A stretch of 64,000 bases of DNA. It comes from Mycolicibacterium aubagnense. Lineage in GTDB: Bacteria > Actinomycetota > Actinomycetes > Mycobacteriales > Mycobacteriaceae. Under the pieces are notes generated by a model that saw nothing but the letters and a program-made list of their open reading frames with translations, did not search any database and was not told where the DNA came from. The position numbers and the translations under genes are program-made. Numbering within the stretch: the first letter of the stretch is position 1; each line of letters starts with the position of its first letter. Of the stretch, positions 48,345-57,403 are shown in pieces. The stretch lies in assembly GCF_010730955.1 (NCBI RefSeq), contig NZ_AP022578.1, positions 1 to 64,000 on the forward strand, in the 5' to 3' direction.

Positions 48345-48969
48345 CGGGCGTGTCAACTCGTCGCCCCAGTGGCGGCGGCAGGGGCGGGGTGATTTCCTGA
48401 CACTCACGAAATCGGCACTACCCCTGGGGTTTACCCCGCTTTTGTGGACATCGTTGGGCGCGGTTAAGCGGCCTGGTTAAGCGATGTGAGAGCTGTCTGT
48501 CGACGGTTATCGGACTGACCATGCCGTGGCCGTTTTCCGGTGTTCTCGATCCCGTCGCTGACACCGAGAATCGACTTACAGCGTTGCAACGTATGCCGTT
48601 GGTAGTGCTTGGTTTCAGTGTCGATCAGAACGATTCTTGTCGTGCATTGTCACACTGGTGCGTCGGAGCGATAGCCCGATTCGAGATGAAGGTCGAGCGA
48701 TCGACATGATTGGCGATGGTGACTGCGAGGTTGTTGCCGATGTTCGCCCGGGATCACCTGGGCGGGAATGGATTCGCCGCACGCCCGTACCTTTGCCGGG
48801 TGGATGCGTGCCAGCGGACTGTTGCAATGGCGGTGCGAGACACACGGCGATGCCGTCGGCGTAGCCGCACGTTTCAGCTCACTGGTGTCGAGGATGGTGT
48901 GATGACGCTGTCCTGCACCATATTCCACCAGGTGGCACCCTTCGGCCGTGTCGGGACTTCTCCGGCGGC
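48345..48969. other. gene-free stretch with a possible copper-box-like word
   Basis: No convincing gene on either strand. CTACCCCTGGGGTTTACCCC at about 48417-48436 has the CCCC/GGGG symmetry of CsoR boxes, but it lacks the flanking AT/TA and faces no nearby start. The rest shows nothing recognisable. Confidence 0.35.
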
Positions 48970-49731
48970 TTACCCCACGCGGGCGATCCCGCGTGAACCT
49001 GTGGGCGATGGCGGCGAAGGGAAGGCTGGGTCGGTGGGCTTGGCCTCGGCGGCCACCGCAGCCGCTCGGGTGCTACGTCGACGGTCCTGCAGCACCAGGG
49101 CCGCGGCAATAGTCAGACACGCCAGGGCGGGAGGAATCAGCGCGTGGTCACCGATCCGGTTTCCGACCAGCACGCCCACTGCCGCACCGCCGACGAACAG
49201 TACCCCCGTGGCGGTCAGCACAGCGGCTTTCCACCTGTCCAGTCCATGACGGGAGCTGCGACCCACCAGTAGCCCGAGGTCGGTGATCGTTCCAGTAAAG
49301 TGCGTGGTGCGCACCGGCATCCCAGGAAAATTGGACGTCATCGCGTTTTGTAGTCCGCACGCGGCCGCGGCGAGTGCGGCCCTGGCGATCGGGTGCTCCA
49401 CGCCCGCGGCGGCGACAAGCAAACCAGCCTCGGCCATCAAGATCACGGCGTGACGTGGGCCTACAACTGCGCTCCCGGCAGCGAGCACCTGACCCGCTGC
49501 CGTCGCGCCCAGGAAAAATCCGAACACGATCGCGGCAATCATGCGGCCCTGGTACATCAGCGGATACGTGCTGTGCATGCCCGCTTGCGTGGTCAATGCG
49601 GTGAGGTTGCCGACCGGAAACGCCCACACCAACAATGCCACCGAATTGATAAATCCGGCAATGCCGGCGAGCACGGCACAATACGCGAGCCGTGACGCCG
49701 ACGAGACTGGAACGGTTGCCGTTGCGGCCAT
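48970..49731 (-). CDS. DUF1275 (YoaK-type) membrane protein
   Basis: A 253-residue protein with six membrane spans. Conserved family elements are AGFINSVALLVWAFPVGNLT (with the N-terminal GF/D and GN motifs), QGRMIAAIVFGFFLGATAAG, AAACGLQNAMTSNFPGMPVR and TTHFTGTITDLGLLVGR. The end is a cytoplasmic tail. ATG 49731 is chosen at the point where family similarity begins; an upstream ATG would add 22 residues of weak character. The family function is unknown. It sits alone between exported-protein genes. Confidence 0.75.
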   Translation of the reverse strand: MAATATVPVSSASRLAYCAVLAGIAGFINSVALLVWAFPVGNLTALTTQAGMHSTYPLMYQGRMIAAIVFGFFLGATAAGQVLAAGSAVVGPRHAVILMAEAGLLVAAAGVEHPIARAALAAAACGLQNAMTSNFPGMPVRTTHFTGTITDLGLLVGRSSRHGLDRWKAAVLTATGVLFVGGAAVGVLVGNRIGDHALIPPALACLTIAAALVLQDRRRSTRAAAVAAEAKPTDPAFPSPPSPTGSRGIARVG

Positions 49732-50310
49732 TTCACGCTGCCCTGTCACGTCGGTGTGACGGCCGTCGACAGGGTGCGCGGCCATTGACCTACGCACAAG
49801 CCGGTGTGCATTTCGAGTCCGCTTGGCTTGGTCACGAGCGCAGGACTAGGCGGCGAAACGCCCACCTCGTCAACGCCGGCGAATGTCTGCTCAATTGCTC
49901 GCTTCACATCCGCACCCTTTGTGGTGTGCGTGGAGTCATGTGGTACGCGTGGAGCAACGTGCTCCCCCTTCCGAGGTTGTGACTGACGTATGACGCCTGC
50001 ATGCGGTCGCCGATTCGTGACGCCGAAACCCCGACCCCGGATCGGTCCTAGCGCGCGTTGCACCGCGCGGCCGGGCACCGCGCACCCACCGCCGGTGGGC
50101 CCGGCAGGGAGCCGGTACGGGACGGCGGCTGCGCCCTCGCCGCAGGCATCGAAACGAATCGGGTTTCGTTGACCGACTGCTGTTTTGGACCAGCCCCGGC
50201 CACATGTGCTGGCCAACAATGCCCACCCCGGGCCTCTGGCGCCCCCAGCAAAACTATGAAGCCACCGTCGATCTAGAAGGCGGCCGTGCCTGCCCGACGA
50301 CAGGAGATCC
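49732..50310. other. gene-free stretch
   Basis: Both strands were scanned. Frames here are short, lack ribosome sites and domain features, and I see no repeats or operators. It is probably intergenic or the remains of a decayed gene. Confidence 0.35.
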
Positions 50311-50604
50311 TCAGCACGCCACGAACGGTACGCACAGATGCGGCGGCGGAGCCAGCGGAACGAACCCGTGACCGCCGCCACCATGCCCCGGCCCGCCATA
50401 CCCCGGTCCACCGTGGCCGTGTCCACCATGGCCGTGTCCACCCCCGTGCGGCCGGTTGAAGCCGTAGTCGACGCTCGGGCCGGACCCCGGTGCCGCCAGC
50501 GCTGCAGCGGGGACCACACCGGCGCCCAGTGCGAGTCCGCCGGCGACGGCAACGGCGCCGATCAGCACACGAGTCGGACGAGGCACCTTTCGGTTTCGGA
50601 TCAT
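50311..50604 (-). CDS. exported His/Gly-rich protein
   Basis: A 97-residue protein with signal peptide MIRNRKVPRPTRVLIGAVAV, AGGLALGAGVVPAAALA. The mature part has a Gly/His repeat (GGGHGHGGHGHGGPGYGGPG, HGGGGHG) and ends PLAPPPHLCVPFVAC with two cysteines. GGAAGGAAGACCCG precedes ATG 50604. His-rich repeats of this type bind Cu(II), Ni(II) or Zn(II). The location within a copper island supports a metal-sequestering role outside the cell, which is an inference. Confidence 0.65.
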   Translation of the reverse strand: MIRNRKVPRPTRVLIGAVAVAGGLALGAGVVPAAALAAPGSGPSVDYGFNRPHGGGHGHGGHGHGGPGYGGPGHGGGGHGFVPLAPPPHLCVPFVAC

Positions 50605-51425
50605 GTCGGGTCTTCCTTTCAGAGAATTCCACATGGGCGGCCGCCACATTGCGGCTGCACACCCCGTTTGTGCTCCAGACCGCTGCGCGCTCCGAAATCA
50701 TCGGTAGCCCAGTGGGATACGCACATCGCGAGCAACGGCCTTGGCCTGACCGGTGCGGCTGGGTCGGCGCACCGGTACACGCACTGTTCATCGTTGAACC
50801 TCAGTACGTAGTTGTCACGTAGTTCATAGGGAACTCTAAAGGGGCCTGGATGCAGCGCGGGCAGGCCGCGGGTGAAGCGGACGCGCTAACACACCAATTA
50901 CCAACACTTTTGACAGGTTGTCGCCGCCTTCGCGGTGTTGCGACGTGGCTGCGCCGATCTTGGTATGAATCCTCTATGCGTCCGTTCATCGCGATTGACG
51001 CGTGCAACACCGCAAAATACGGTCTAACTCAGTAACTGGATCACTGCACTTCTCTAATCCGTTACGAAGCAACCATATTGCGGCTGACAACGGATACATC
51101 CGCCGGGCCGCGATCTACCGGGAGGCAAACGCCGTCACCATCCAACGCATGTTCATGAACGCTCAACACGGGTCGCTCGGGTGGTCCCGCCCGCGGACAC
51201 CACGGTCGGCACTGGCGGACGCGATCCGGCCACACCGTCTGCGCGTTCGTGGCCATAGGCGACCGAAGTCCGCGGTCAGCGAATCCTCCTGCGCTGGAGG
51301 CTAATACACACATCTGCCATTCAGGTGACGGGTATTCAGACCTGGTTCACCGACAGGCATTCCTACATCAGCAGCATGTCGCCGCATGGCGGCGCAGAGT
51401 CCGGCAGTCAAGGAGCAGACACATC
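50605..51425. other. long gene-free stretch with ACGTAGT words
   Basis: AGTACGTAGT (50803-50812) and CACGTAGTT (50816-50824) lie about 200 bases upstream of the His-rich protein gene on its coding strand. They match the TACGTA words before other exported-protein genes. I see no gene I can support in the remaining 700 bases. Confidence 0.4.
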
Positions 51426-51731
51426 ATGAGAAGAACTGCAGGCATGTTCGCGCTCGGCGCGGCAAGTGTGGCCACCGTGCTCGTGCTGGGAACCGGAGCC
51501 GCCGCAGCGTCCCCGCCGTCGCACGGCTCGGCGAGCGAGACGATTGACCGGCTCCAATCGGAAGGCAACCGCGTCATCGTCAGCAAGGTCGGTGATGGCC
51601 CGATGGAACACTGCGCGGTCACCTCGGTGTCGCGGGTCAAAGCCACCCCCAACCTCAGGCCTACCCGCGGCGCGTACCCGCCGCGGGCAACGGTCTACGT
51701 CAGGTTGGATTGCGGCCCCGCGGCGGCCTAG
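51426..51731 (+). CDS. small exported protein, conserved mycobacterial type
   Basis: A 101-residue protein. Signal peptide MRRTAGMFALGAASVATVLV, LGTGAAAASP. Mature part: SASETIDRLQSEGNRVIVSK, MEHCAVTSVSR and TVYVRLDCGPAAA, with one likely disulfide between the two cysteines. AGGAGCAGACACATC precedes ATG 51426. The DRLQSEGNRVIVSKVG pattern occurs in small secreted mycobacterial proteins of unknown function. The porin gene follows about 120 bases downstream on the same strand. Confidence 0.7.
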   Translation: MRRTAGMFALGAASVATVLVLGTGAAAASPPSHGSASETIDRLQSEGNRVIVSKVGDGPMEHCAVTSVSRVKATPNLRPTRGAYPPRATVYVRLDCGPAAA

Positions 51732-51852
51732 GACAAAACTCGGCGCCGGCGCCGCAGTCGGGGAAGCACCGACGGCCTCTCGAATCCGGTCGACGTCGCT
51801 CGTCGCCAGCAGCGGTGCGCAGTTCGATCAAACCAAGGCCCAGAAGGAGACC

Positions 51853-52506
51853 ATGAAGGCTTTCAGTCGGCTGCTGGTGGTGACCGGCGCGACGGTGTCG
51901 TCGCTATTGCTGGGCGCGGGCGCGTCCCATGCGAGCCTCGATAATGAGCAGAGTCTGGCCGACGGCCAGGATCGGACGTTGACGGTGCAGCAGTGGGACA
52001 CCTTCCTCAATGGGGTGTTTCCGATGGACCACAACCGGTTGACACGTGAGTGGTTCCATTCGGGTCGGGCCAAGTACAGCTGCGCCGGTAAGGCCTGCGA
52101 CGAGTTCGCCGGGACCTTGGAATTGGGTTATCAGATCGGCTTTCCGTGGTCGTTGGGTGTGGGTATCAACTTCGCCTACACCACGCCGAACATCCTGCTC
52201 GACAACGTGACGCCGGAGACTTTCTTTCCTGGTATCGGCATCGGTAACCGTTGGGGTGGCGTCATCACGCCGAACCTGTTCCCGGGCGCGTCGATCTCCG
52301 CGGACCTGGGCAACGGTCCGGGTGTCCAGGAGGTGGCGACGTTCTCGGTGGACGTGTCCGGCCCGGCCGGCGGGGTGGCCGTGGCCAACGCCCACGGCAC
52401 CGTGACTGGTGCAGCTGGTGGTGTGATGGTTCGTCCGTTCGCCCGACTCATAGCAAAGACCGGCGACTCGGTGACCACGTACGGTGAGCCCTGGAACATG
52501 AACTAG
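51853..52506 (+). CDS. MspA-family outer-membrane porin, Cys-containing variant
   Basis: A 217-residue porin that would form an octameric channel in the mycolate outer membrane. The signal peptide is followed by LDNEQSLADGQDRTLTVQQW, FPMDHNRLTREWFHSGRAKY, GTLELGYQIGFPWSLGVGIN and ITPNLFPGASISADLGNGPG, with the usual end TTYGEPWNMN. Compared with MspA as I recall it, there are two cysteines in KYSCAGKACDEF. The constriction loop is also changed (PNILLDNVTPETFFPGIGIG instead of a paired-Asp segment), so the pore is probably different. The TAG stop contains the target TA of the IS630 insertion. Confidence 0.85.
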   Translation: MKAFSRLLVVTGATVSSLLLGAGASHASLDNEQSLADGQDRTLTVQQWDTFLNGVFPMDHNRLTREWFHSGRAKYSCAGKACDEFAGTLELGYQIGFPWSLGVGINFAYTTPNILLDNVTPETFFPGIGIGNRWGGVITPNLFPGASISADLGNGPGVQEVATFSVDVSGPAGGVAVANAHGTVTGAAGGVMVRPFARLIAKTGDSVTTYGEPWNMN

Positions 52507-53477
52507 TGTCGCGCGTCATTAATTAGTTTACAGTGTGCGATGATGGTGTATGCCGTCATCTGCGTTGGTGATCAGTGATGAGGATCGTGCGACATTGCAG
52601 TCGTGGACACGGTCCTCGACGATGCCTGCCGGCCATGTTGAGCGGGCCCGGATCGTGTTGGCCGTGGGCGATGGTGCGGGCACGTCGGGAGCGGCCCGAC
52701 TGGTGGGGGTGTCGCGGCCGACGGTGATCAAGTGGCGGGATCGGTTCGCCGCGTTAGGCATTGACGGTCTGGACGATGAACCCCGTAGTGGTCGACCTAA
52801 GACTGTCGATGACGCGGCGATCCTGGCGGCCACACTCGATCCGCCGCCGGATTCGTTGGCGGTGACGCACTGGTCGAGTCGTCTGCTGGGTAAGTACCTC
52901 GGCGTCGGGGATGCCACCGTGGCCCGGGCGTGGCGACGCTACGGGGTCAAACCGTGGCGCCGCCAGACGTTCAAGTTTTCCACCGACCCCGAACTGGAAG
53001 CCAAAGTTCGTGACGTCGTCGGGCTGTATCTGAACCCGCCCGAGAAAGCGATCGTTTTGTGCGTAGACGAAAAATCGCAGATTCAGGCACTGAACCGGAC
53101 CCAACCGATCCTGCCGATGCGCCCGGGTCTGCCAGAGAAGGCCACACACGACTACCAGCGCAACGGCACCGCGACCCTGTTCGCGGCACTGGAGATCGCG
53201 ACCGGGAAAGTGACCGACCGCTGCTATGAACGTCACGGCAAAGCCGAGTTCCTCGACTTCCTCAAGACCGTGGCCCGGGCGTATCCGAGGCGCCGGCTAC
53301 ATGTGGTGTGCGACAACTACCACACCCACAAGCATGCGGACATCAACGCGTGGCTAGCCAAGAATCCGCGTGTGACACTGCATTTCACCCCGACATCAGG
53401 TTCCTGGCTGAACATGGTCGAAGTGTTCTTCTTGAACCGCCCCAGGTTTGATGCCGCTGCTGTTTGAGTCCGGAAGG

Positions 53478-53798
53478 ATGAACAGCATGCCCAAGAAGAT
53501 CGATCCTGCGTTGCGTGACCGTGCGGTGCGGTTGGTGACCGAACATCAGCAGGAGTACTCGTCGTTGACCGCGGCCTCCGAGGCGGTCGCGCGTCAACTC
53601 GGCGTGGGCAAGGAATCGGTGCGTCGTTGGGTGGTCCAAGCCCAGATTGATGGCGGACAACGCCCGGGTGTAACCAGCGAAGAAAACGACGAAATCAAAC
53701 GCCTGAAGGCTGAAAACCGAAGGCTCCGTGAGGATGTCGCGATTCTGAAAGCAGCAACAACTTTCTTCGCGGGGGAACTCGACCCCCGCAACCGTTGA
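53478..53798 (+). CDS. IS3 OrfA
   Basis: A 106-residue helix-turn-helix and leucine-zipper protein: PKKIDPALRDRAVRLVTEHQ, LTAASEAVARQLGVGKESVR, RWVVQAQ, then EENDEIKRLKAENRRLREDV. It would bind the element ends and join OrfB by -1 frameshifting. GGAAGG precedes ATG 53478; ATG 53487 is an alternative start. Complete. Confidence 0.85.
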   Translation: MNSMPKKIDPALRDRAVRLVTEHQQEYSSLTAASEAVARQLGVGKESVRRWVVQAQIDGGQRPGVTSEENDEIKRLKAENRRLREDVAILKAATTFFAGELDPRNR

Positions 53799-54769
53799 TC
53801 GCCGCGTTCATCGACGATCAACGCGCCGCCGGGCACGCGGTCGAGTCGATCTGCCGGGTCCTGCACGAGCAGGGCTGCCAGATCGCCGCGCGCACCTACC
53901 GGTCCTGGAAGCAACCGGGCCGTATCGTAGCGGCCCGCACCATCACCGACGCCCAGGTCATCGACGCTATCCACGAGGTCGCCTGGTCGACTAACGCGGC
54001 CGGGCAGAAGGTCCTGGCGCCCGAGGGGCTCTACGGGCGGCGCAAAATGACCGCCCTCATCCGCCGTACCGCCGTGGCGGACGCATCCGCCGGGTCAGTG
54101 GACCGCGCCATGCGCACATTGGGTTTACAGGGCATCCGCCGGTCCAAGAAGGTGCGAACCACCATCGCGGACGCCGGCGGCTCTCGGGCACCGGATCTGC
54201 TCAACCGCAACTTCTGTGCCGATGCCCCGAACCGGGTGTGGGTCACCGACTTCACCTACGTGCGCAGCTGGGCCGGATTCGTCTACGTGGCGTTCATCGT
54301 GGACGTGTTCGCCCAGCGGATCGTGGCCTGGCACGCCTCCACGTCCAAGGCCACAGATCTGGTCATGACCCCATTACGCATGGCGGTATGGCAACGCGAC
54401 CACGAAGGCCACCCCACCACGGCCGGCGCACTGATCCATCACAGCGACGCGGGCAGCCAGTACACCTCAATCAAATTCACCGAACACCTTGAACTGGAAG
54501 GGATTTCACCATCAATCGGCAGCGCGGGAGACGCCTATGACAATGCGTTGATGGAAACCATCAACGGCCTGTACAAGACCGAATGCATCCGCACTACCGT
54601 GTTCCAGCCGGGCCCGTTCCGCACCGTCGCCGACGTCGAGTACGCGACAGCGGCCTGGGTCGAGTGGTACAACAACCGGCGGCTGCACTCAACCCTGGGC
54701 ATGGTCACCCCAGTCGAGTACGAGCAAGCCCACTACGACGCCCTCAACCGAGAGCGTCAACCCGTATAG
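53795..54769 (+). CDS. IS3 OrfB (DDE transposase)
   Basis: A 324-residue integrase-type transposase. N-terminal HTH_21-like region GHAVESICRVLHEQGCQIAA. Catalytic core: RVWVTDFTYVRSWAGFVYVA (Asp), ALIHHSDAGSQYTSIKFTEH (Asp) and NALMETINGLYKTECIRTTV (Glu), ending WYNNRRLHSTLGMVTPVEYE. It overlaps OrfA by four bases and is normally made as an OrfAB fusion. All catalytic residues are present. Confidence 0.9.
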   Translation: MIAAFIDDQRAAGHAVESICRVLHEQGCQIAARTYRSWKQPGRIVAARTITDAQVIDAIHEVAWSTNAAGQKVLAPEGLYGRRKMTALIRRTAVADASAGSVDRAMRTLGLQGIRRSKKVRTTIADAGGSRAPDLLNRNFCADAPNRVWVTDFTYVRSWAGFVYVAFIVDVFAQRIVAWHASTSKATDLVMTPLRMAVWQRDHEGHPTTAGALIHHSDAGSQYTSIKFTEHLELEGISPSIGSAGDAYDNALMETINGLYKTECIRTTVFQPGPFRTVADVEYATAAWVEWYNNRRLHSTLGMVTPVEYEQAHYDALNRERQPV

Positions 54770-55051
54770 CAGCGGCAGAGAACCTGGGGCGGTTCATCTC
54801 GATCATCACCCGCCAAGCGATCCGCCGGGGATCGTTCGACAGCGTCAAAGAACTCATCGCAGCCATCGGCGCATTCATCGACGGTTGGAACCAACGTTGC
54901 CACCCATTCGTGTGGACCAAGACCGCCGACGAAATCCTGCCCCACGCCCGTAAAACAAATTCAGACGCGCGACACTAGGTAGACGCGAGATGGCCTCGAA
55001 CCCACAGGCGGCGCTGCGAGCCGTCAGCGATCGCGTTAACGGAGGTCCCGG

Positions 55052-55530
55052 ATGAGCCCTCAGGGAGTTCGCTCGGCCCACGCCGTGGCCACAAGGCCTG
55101 CTGACGGGCTGAGCCAATGCCGGCGGCGTGGTCTTTGTGGCCCTGCTGGTTGCGGCACGGTGCTCGCCCGCACAGCCGACGGTCCGGCGCCGATGGTGAC
55201 AGTCCTGTGGGCCCCGCTCGGTGGACACGCGGCGCTGGTGGTCTACCGCCCGATCGCAGTCAGCATCAACGAAACCCGTCCGCGCAACGCGTGCCACGAC
55301 ATCACGGTCTTGCGTTGCGCCTCCGGCGGCGCGTTACCCACAGTCCGCGCCTGTGGCGCATCGACCGGTGGCTCACCCTCCTCGCCACAGTCGCAGCGAT
55401 CGGCATGGCCGTCGCGCGTGTCTGCGTCGCCGCACACTATCCGCATGCCGTGCCGGCCGGCCTGGCGCGGGGCGTGATCAGCATTTTGGGATTGCGTTGT
55501 AGCACGCCCACGTCGCGGCAGCGCCGGTGA
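55052..55530 (+). pseudogene. PAP2-type phosphatase remnant
   Basis: One frame reads VVYRPIAVSINETRPRNACH followed by DITVLRCASGG, matching the region before the phosphatase SGH motif. Another frame resumes at LWRIDRWLTLLATVAAIGMA then ARVCVAAHYPHAVPAGLARG, matching the last membrane spans and motif 3 (R...HYP). The central PSGH/FPSDH motif is missing and motif 3 has lost its Asp. The intact relative would be a membrane phosphatidic-acid or undecaprenyl-diphosphate phosphatase. Not functional as read. Confidence 0.55.
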
Positions 55531-55543
55531 ACCCTCTGTCCAG

Positions 55544-55635
55544 CGGTCAGCCTTCCCTAGGAGCCGGGGAAGGCTGACCGCCCGAGGCCTGTATCCCAGC
55601 GCACATCGCCGGGCGCGATGCGCGCTGGGATACAG
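55544..55635. terminator. two adjacent strong hairpins
   Basis: Hairpin 1 has 14-bp perfect arms CGGTCAGCCTTCCC (55544-55557) and its complement (55567-55580) with a 9-base loop. Hairpin 2 has 14-bp arms CTGTATCCCAGCGC (55589-55602) and its complement (55622-55635) around a 19-base partly paired loop. There is no T run, which is normal for mycobacterial terminators. They separate the PAP2 remnant from the lpqS-like gene and could also be RNA structures. Confidence 0.6.
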
Positions 55636-55772
55636 ATCCGCGCGCCGACCCGGACTAGCTCAGTAGCTCAGTGCCACAACAGATTTGAATGTTCTTTGAA
55701 CTCGGTAACGTTTCGTATTTTGGTGATCTGCGGCACAGCCACGGCCATCGATCTGCCGGTACAGTCGCGAAC

Positions 55773-56177
55773 GTGACTTCCCCGACGACGCGACGGCATG
55801 CAATCGCCGCGCTGCTCGTCACCGTTATCGCGCTCGCGATCGGCATTCAGCTGGGTGCTCGCCATGTCGACCCACCCCACGCCCATCCTGCTCAAGCGTC
55901 GATCACGGCAAGCCCGCTGGCGCCATCGACGATGGTTGAGCAGCACCCCCACCTTCGGGACGTGGTGACTGCATTAGCGCCAGACATGGAAGCCACCGCC
56001 GGACTACCGCGGGCCAACTCCACTCTCCTGGAACTCGGTGTTGCCGTATTGCTGCGCACCGCGTTGATGTGCTGGCGTGCGCACCGGCTGGCCGCCGGCC
56101 GCGGCCCGCCCGAACCTGATGTCCTCGTTGAGAACGGCCGAAGGTTGTTAACTCGCCTGTGCATTTCTCGACGCTGA
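55773..56177 (+). CDS. lpqS: LpqS-like protein of the copper regulon
   Basis: A 134-residue protein with a membrane segment (AIAALLVTVIALAIGIQLGA) followed by HVDPPHAHPAQASI. The middle is exported, and the C-terminal end RAHRLAAGRGPPEPDVLVEN then GRRLLTRLCISRR matches the ending of M. tuberculosis LpqS (Rv0847). GTG 55773 is the start at the signal-like segment. No lipobox Cys is visible at the expected place, so lipidation is doubtful. The next genes, cysK2 and an MFS transporter, are in the same order as Rv0848 and Rv0849. Confidence 0.7.
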   Translation: MTSPTTRRHAIAALLVTVIALAIGIQLGARHVDPPHAHPAQASITASPLAPSTMVEQHPHLRDVVTALAPDMEATAGLPRANSTLLELGVAVLLRTALMCWRAHRLAAGRGPPEPDVLVENGRRLLTRLCISRR

Positions 56178-56278
56178 TCGGCTAGCGCAGACCGCCCGCG
56201 TCGTGTGGCCGGTCGGTGTCCGCCGCCAATTCTTCTCCTCCGCGCCACGCGGCGGAATCAGTGAAAAGTGATGCACCC

Positions 56279-57403
56279 ATGAATAGTTCAACCAATCTTG
56301 TCCTGCCCAGAAAGTCCACCAACTCCCACTCGGTAGCCCGGCCGTGCCGGCTGGCCCGCTACGACCGGCCCGGCACCATGGTCGGCGGCACCCCGGTGCT
56401 GCGGATCACCGCCCCGTTCACCACCGACAACCGCGGCTTCTGGGCCAAGCTCGAAGGCGTCAACCCCGGCGGCATGAAAGACCGGCCCGCCATGTACATG
56501 GTCGAACGCGGCCGGGCCCGCGGCGACCTGCTGCCCGGCGCCCGGATCGTCGAATCCACCAGCGGCACACTCGGACTCGGTCTGGCCCTGGCCGGCACCG
56601 TGTACGGGCACCCGGTCACGCTGGTGACCGATCCCGGCATGGAACCGATGATGCACCGGATGCTGGCCGCATACGGCGCCGACATCGACCTGGTCACCGA
56701 ACCGCACCCGACCGGCGGCTGGCAGCAGGCCCGCCGCGACCGGGTCGCCCAGATCCTGGCCGGTGACCCCACCGCCTGGTACCCCGACCAGTACAACAAC
56801 CCCGACAACGTCGACGCGTACCGCGACCTCGCCCTCGAATTGCAGTCGCAACTGGGCACCGTCGACATCCTGGTGTGCTCGGTCGGCACCGGCGGGCATT
56901 CGGCAGGCGTGGCAAAAGTGTTGCGCGAGTTCAATCCCGACCTCAAGTTGATCGGCGTCGACACCATCGGGTCGACCATCTTCGGCCAGCCCGCGCAGAG
57001 CCGGCTGATGCGTGGCCTGGGGTCGAGCATCTACCCCGACAACGTCGACTACGCCGCGTTCTCCGAGGTGCACTGGGTGGCACCCGCCGAGGCGGTGTGG
57101 GCGTGCCGGGCCCTGGCCTCGACCAGCTACGCCAGCAGCGGCTGGAGCGGCGGCGCGGTGGCGCTGGTCGCCGGTTGGGCGGCGCGTCACCACGACGCGG
57201 ACACCACCATCGCCGCGATCTTTCCCGATGGGCCGCAACGGTATTTCGACACCGTCTACAACGACGACTACTGCCGACAGCACAACCTCCTCGGCATCGA
57301 GCCGCCCGCCGAGCCCGCGGTGATCGCGGACCACGCTGAGCGCGTGGTGGATTCGTGGACCCGCTGCACGACGGTGCGCAGGCCCGACGCGGCATCGCTG
57401 TGA
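56279..57403 (+). CDS. cysK2: CysK2-like PLP-dependent S-sulfocysteine synthase
   Basis: A 374-residue fold-type II PLP enzyme. The PLP Lys is in [20 protein letters not shown]. The substrate loop is [20 protein letters not shown], the phosphate-binding loop [15 protein letters not shown], and the C-terminal region has [20 protein letters not shown]. The order and the MK in place of the usual K context match mycobacterial CysK2 (Rv0848), which makes S-sulfocysteine from O-phosphoserine and thiosulfate. ATG 56279 is about 100 bases after the lpqS-like gene. The stop overlaps the MFS start (TGATG). Confidence 0.85.
   Translation: MNSSTNLVLPRKSTNSHSVARPCRLARYDRPGTMVGGTPVLRITAPFTTDNRGFWAKLEGVNPGGMKDRPAMYMVERGRARGDLLPGARIVESTSGTLGLGLALAGTVYGHPVTLVTDPGMEPMMHRMLAAYGADIDLVTEPHPTGGWQQARRDRVAQILAGDPTAWYPDQYNNPDNVDAYRDLALELQSQLGTVDILVCSVGTGGHSAGVAKVLREFNPDLKLIGVDTIGSTIFGQPAQSRLMRGLGSSIYPDNVDYAAFSEVHWVAPAEAVWACRALASTSYASSGWSGGAVALVAGWAARHHDADTTIAAIFPDGPQRYFDTVYNDDYCRQHNLLGIEPPAEPAVIADHAERVVDSWTRCTTVRRPDAASL

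Larger units (their letters stand above)
53433..54796 (+). mobile_element. intact IS3-family element inserted in the IS630 transposase
   Basis: A 1364-bp element. Both ends begin TGAACCGCCCCAGGTT when read inward. The 3-bp direct repeat TCT flanks it (53430-53432, 54797-54799). OrfA and OrfB are both complete, so this copy is potentially mobile. It is related to but distinct from the decayed IS3 element at 2386-5120. Confidence 0.92.
52506..54975 (+). mobile_element. IS630-family element, split by an IS3 element
   Basis: The element is flanked by target TA dinucleotides (52504-52505, 54976-54977). Its inverted ends read GTGTCGCGCGTC inward from both sides. Without the IS3 insert it is about 1.1 kb, the usual IS630 size, and insertion at TA is a family trait. 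It inserted within the stop codon of the porin gene; the TAG stop is recreated on the left and is also present on the right. Confidence 0.88.
52550..54978 (+). pseudogene. IS630-family transposase interrupted by IS3
   Basis: First part (52550-53432): helix-turn-helix SGAARLVGVSRPTVIKWRDR, EPRSGRPKTVDD, then the DDE core with AIVLCVDEKSQIQALNRTQP (first Asp), RLHVVCDNYHTHKHADINAW (second Asp) and FTPTSGSWLNMVEVFF. After the IS3 the frame resumes at 54797: SIITRQAIRRGSFDSVKELI and AFIDGWNQRCHPFVWTKTAD. The third catalytic Glu is in NMVEVFF. Removing the IS3 and one TCT copy restores the frame exactly, so the gene was intact when interrupted. Confidence 0.9.

Noticed and set aside
48417..48436. 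CTACCCCTGGGGTTTACCCC as a third CsoR operator
   Set aside because: Symmetry is limited to CCCC/GGGG, the flanks do not match, and no gene starts nearby; kept only as a note.
56288..57334. 348-residue minus-strand frame opposite cysK2
   Set aside because: Gly/Val/Asp-rich composition with no domain, exactly antisense to an intact PLP enzyme.
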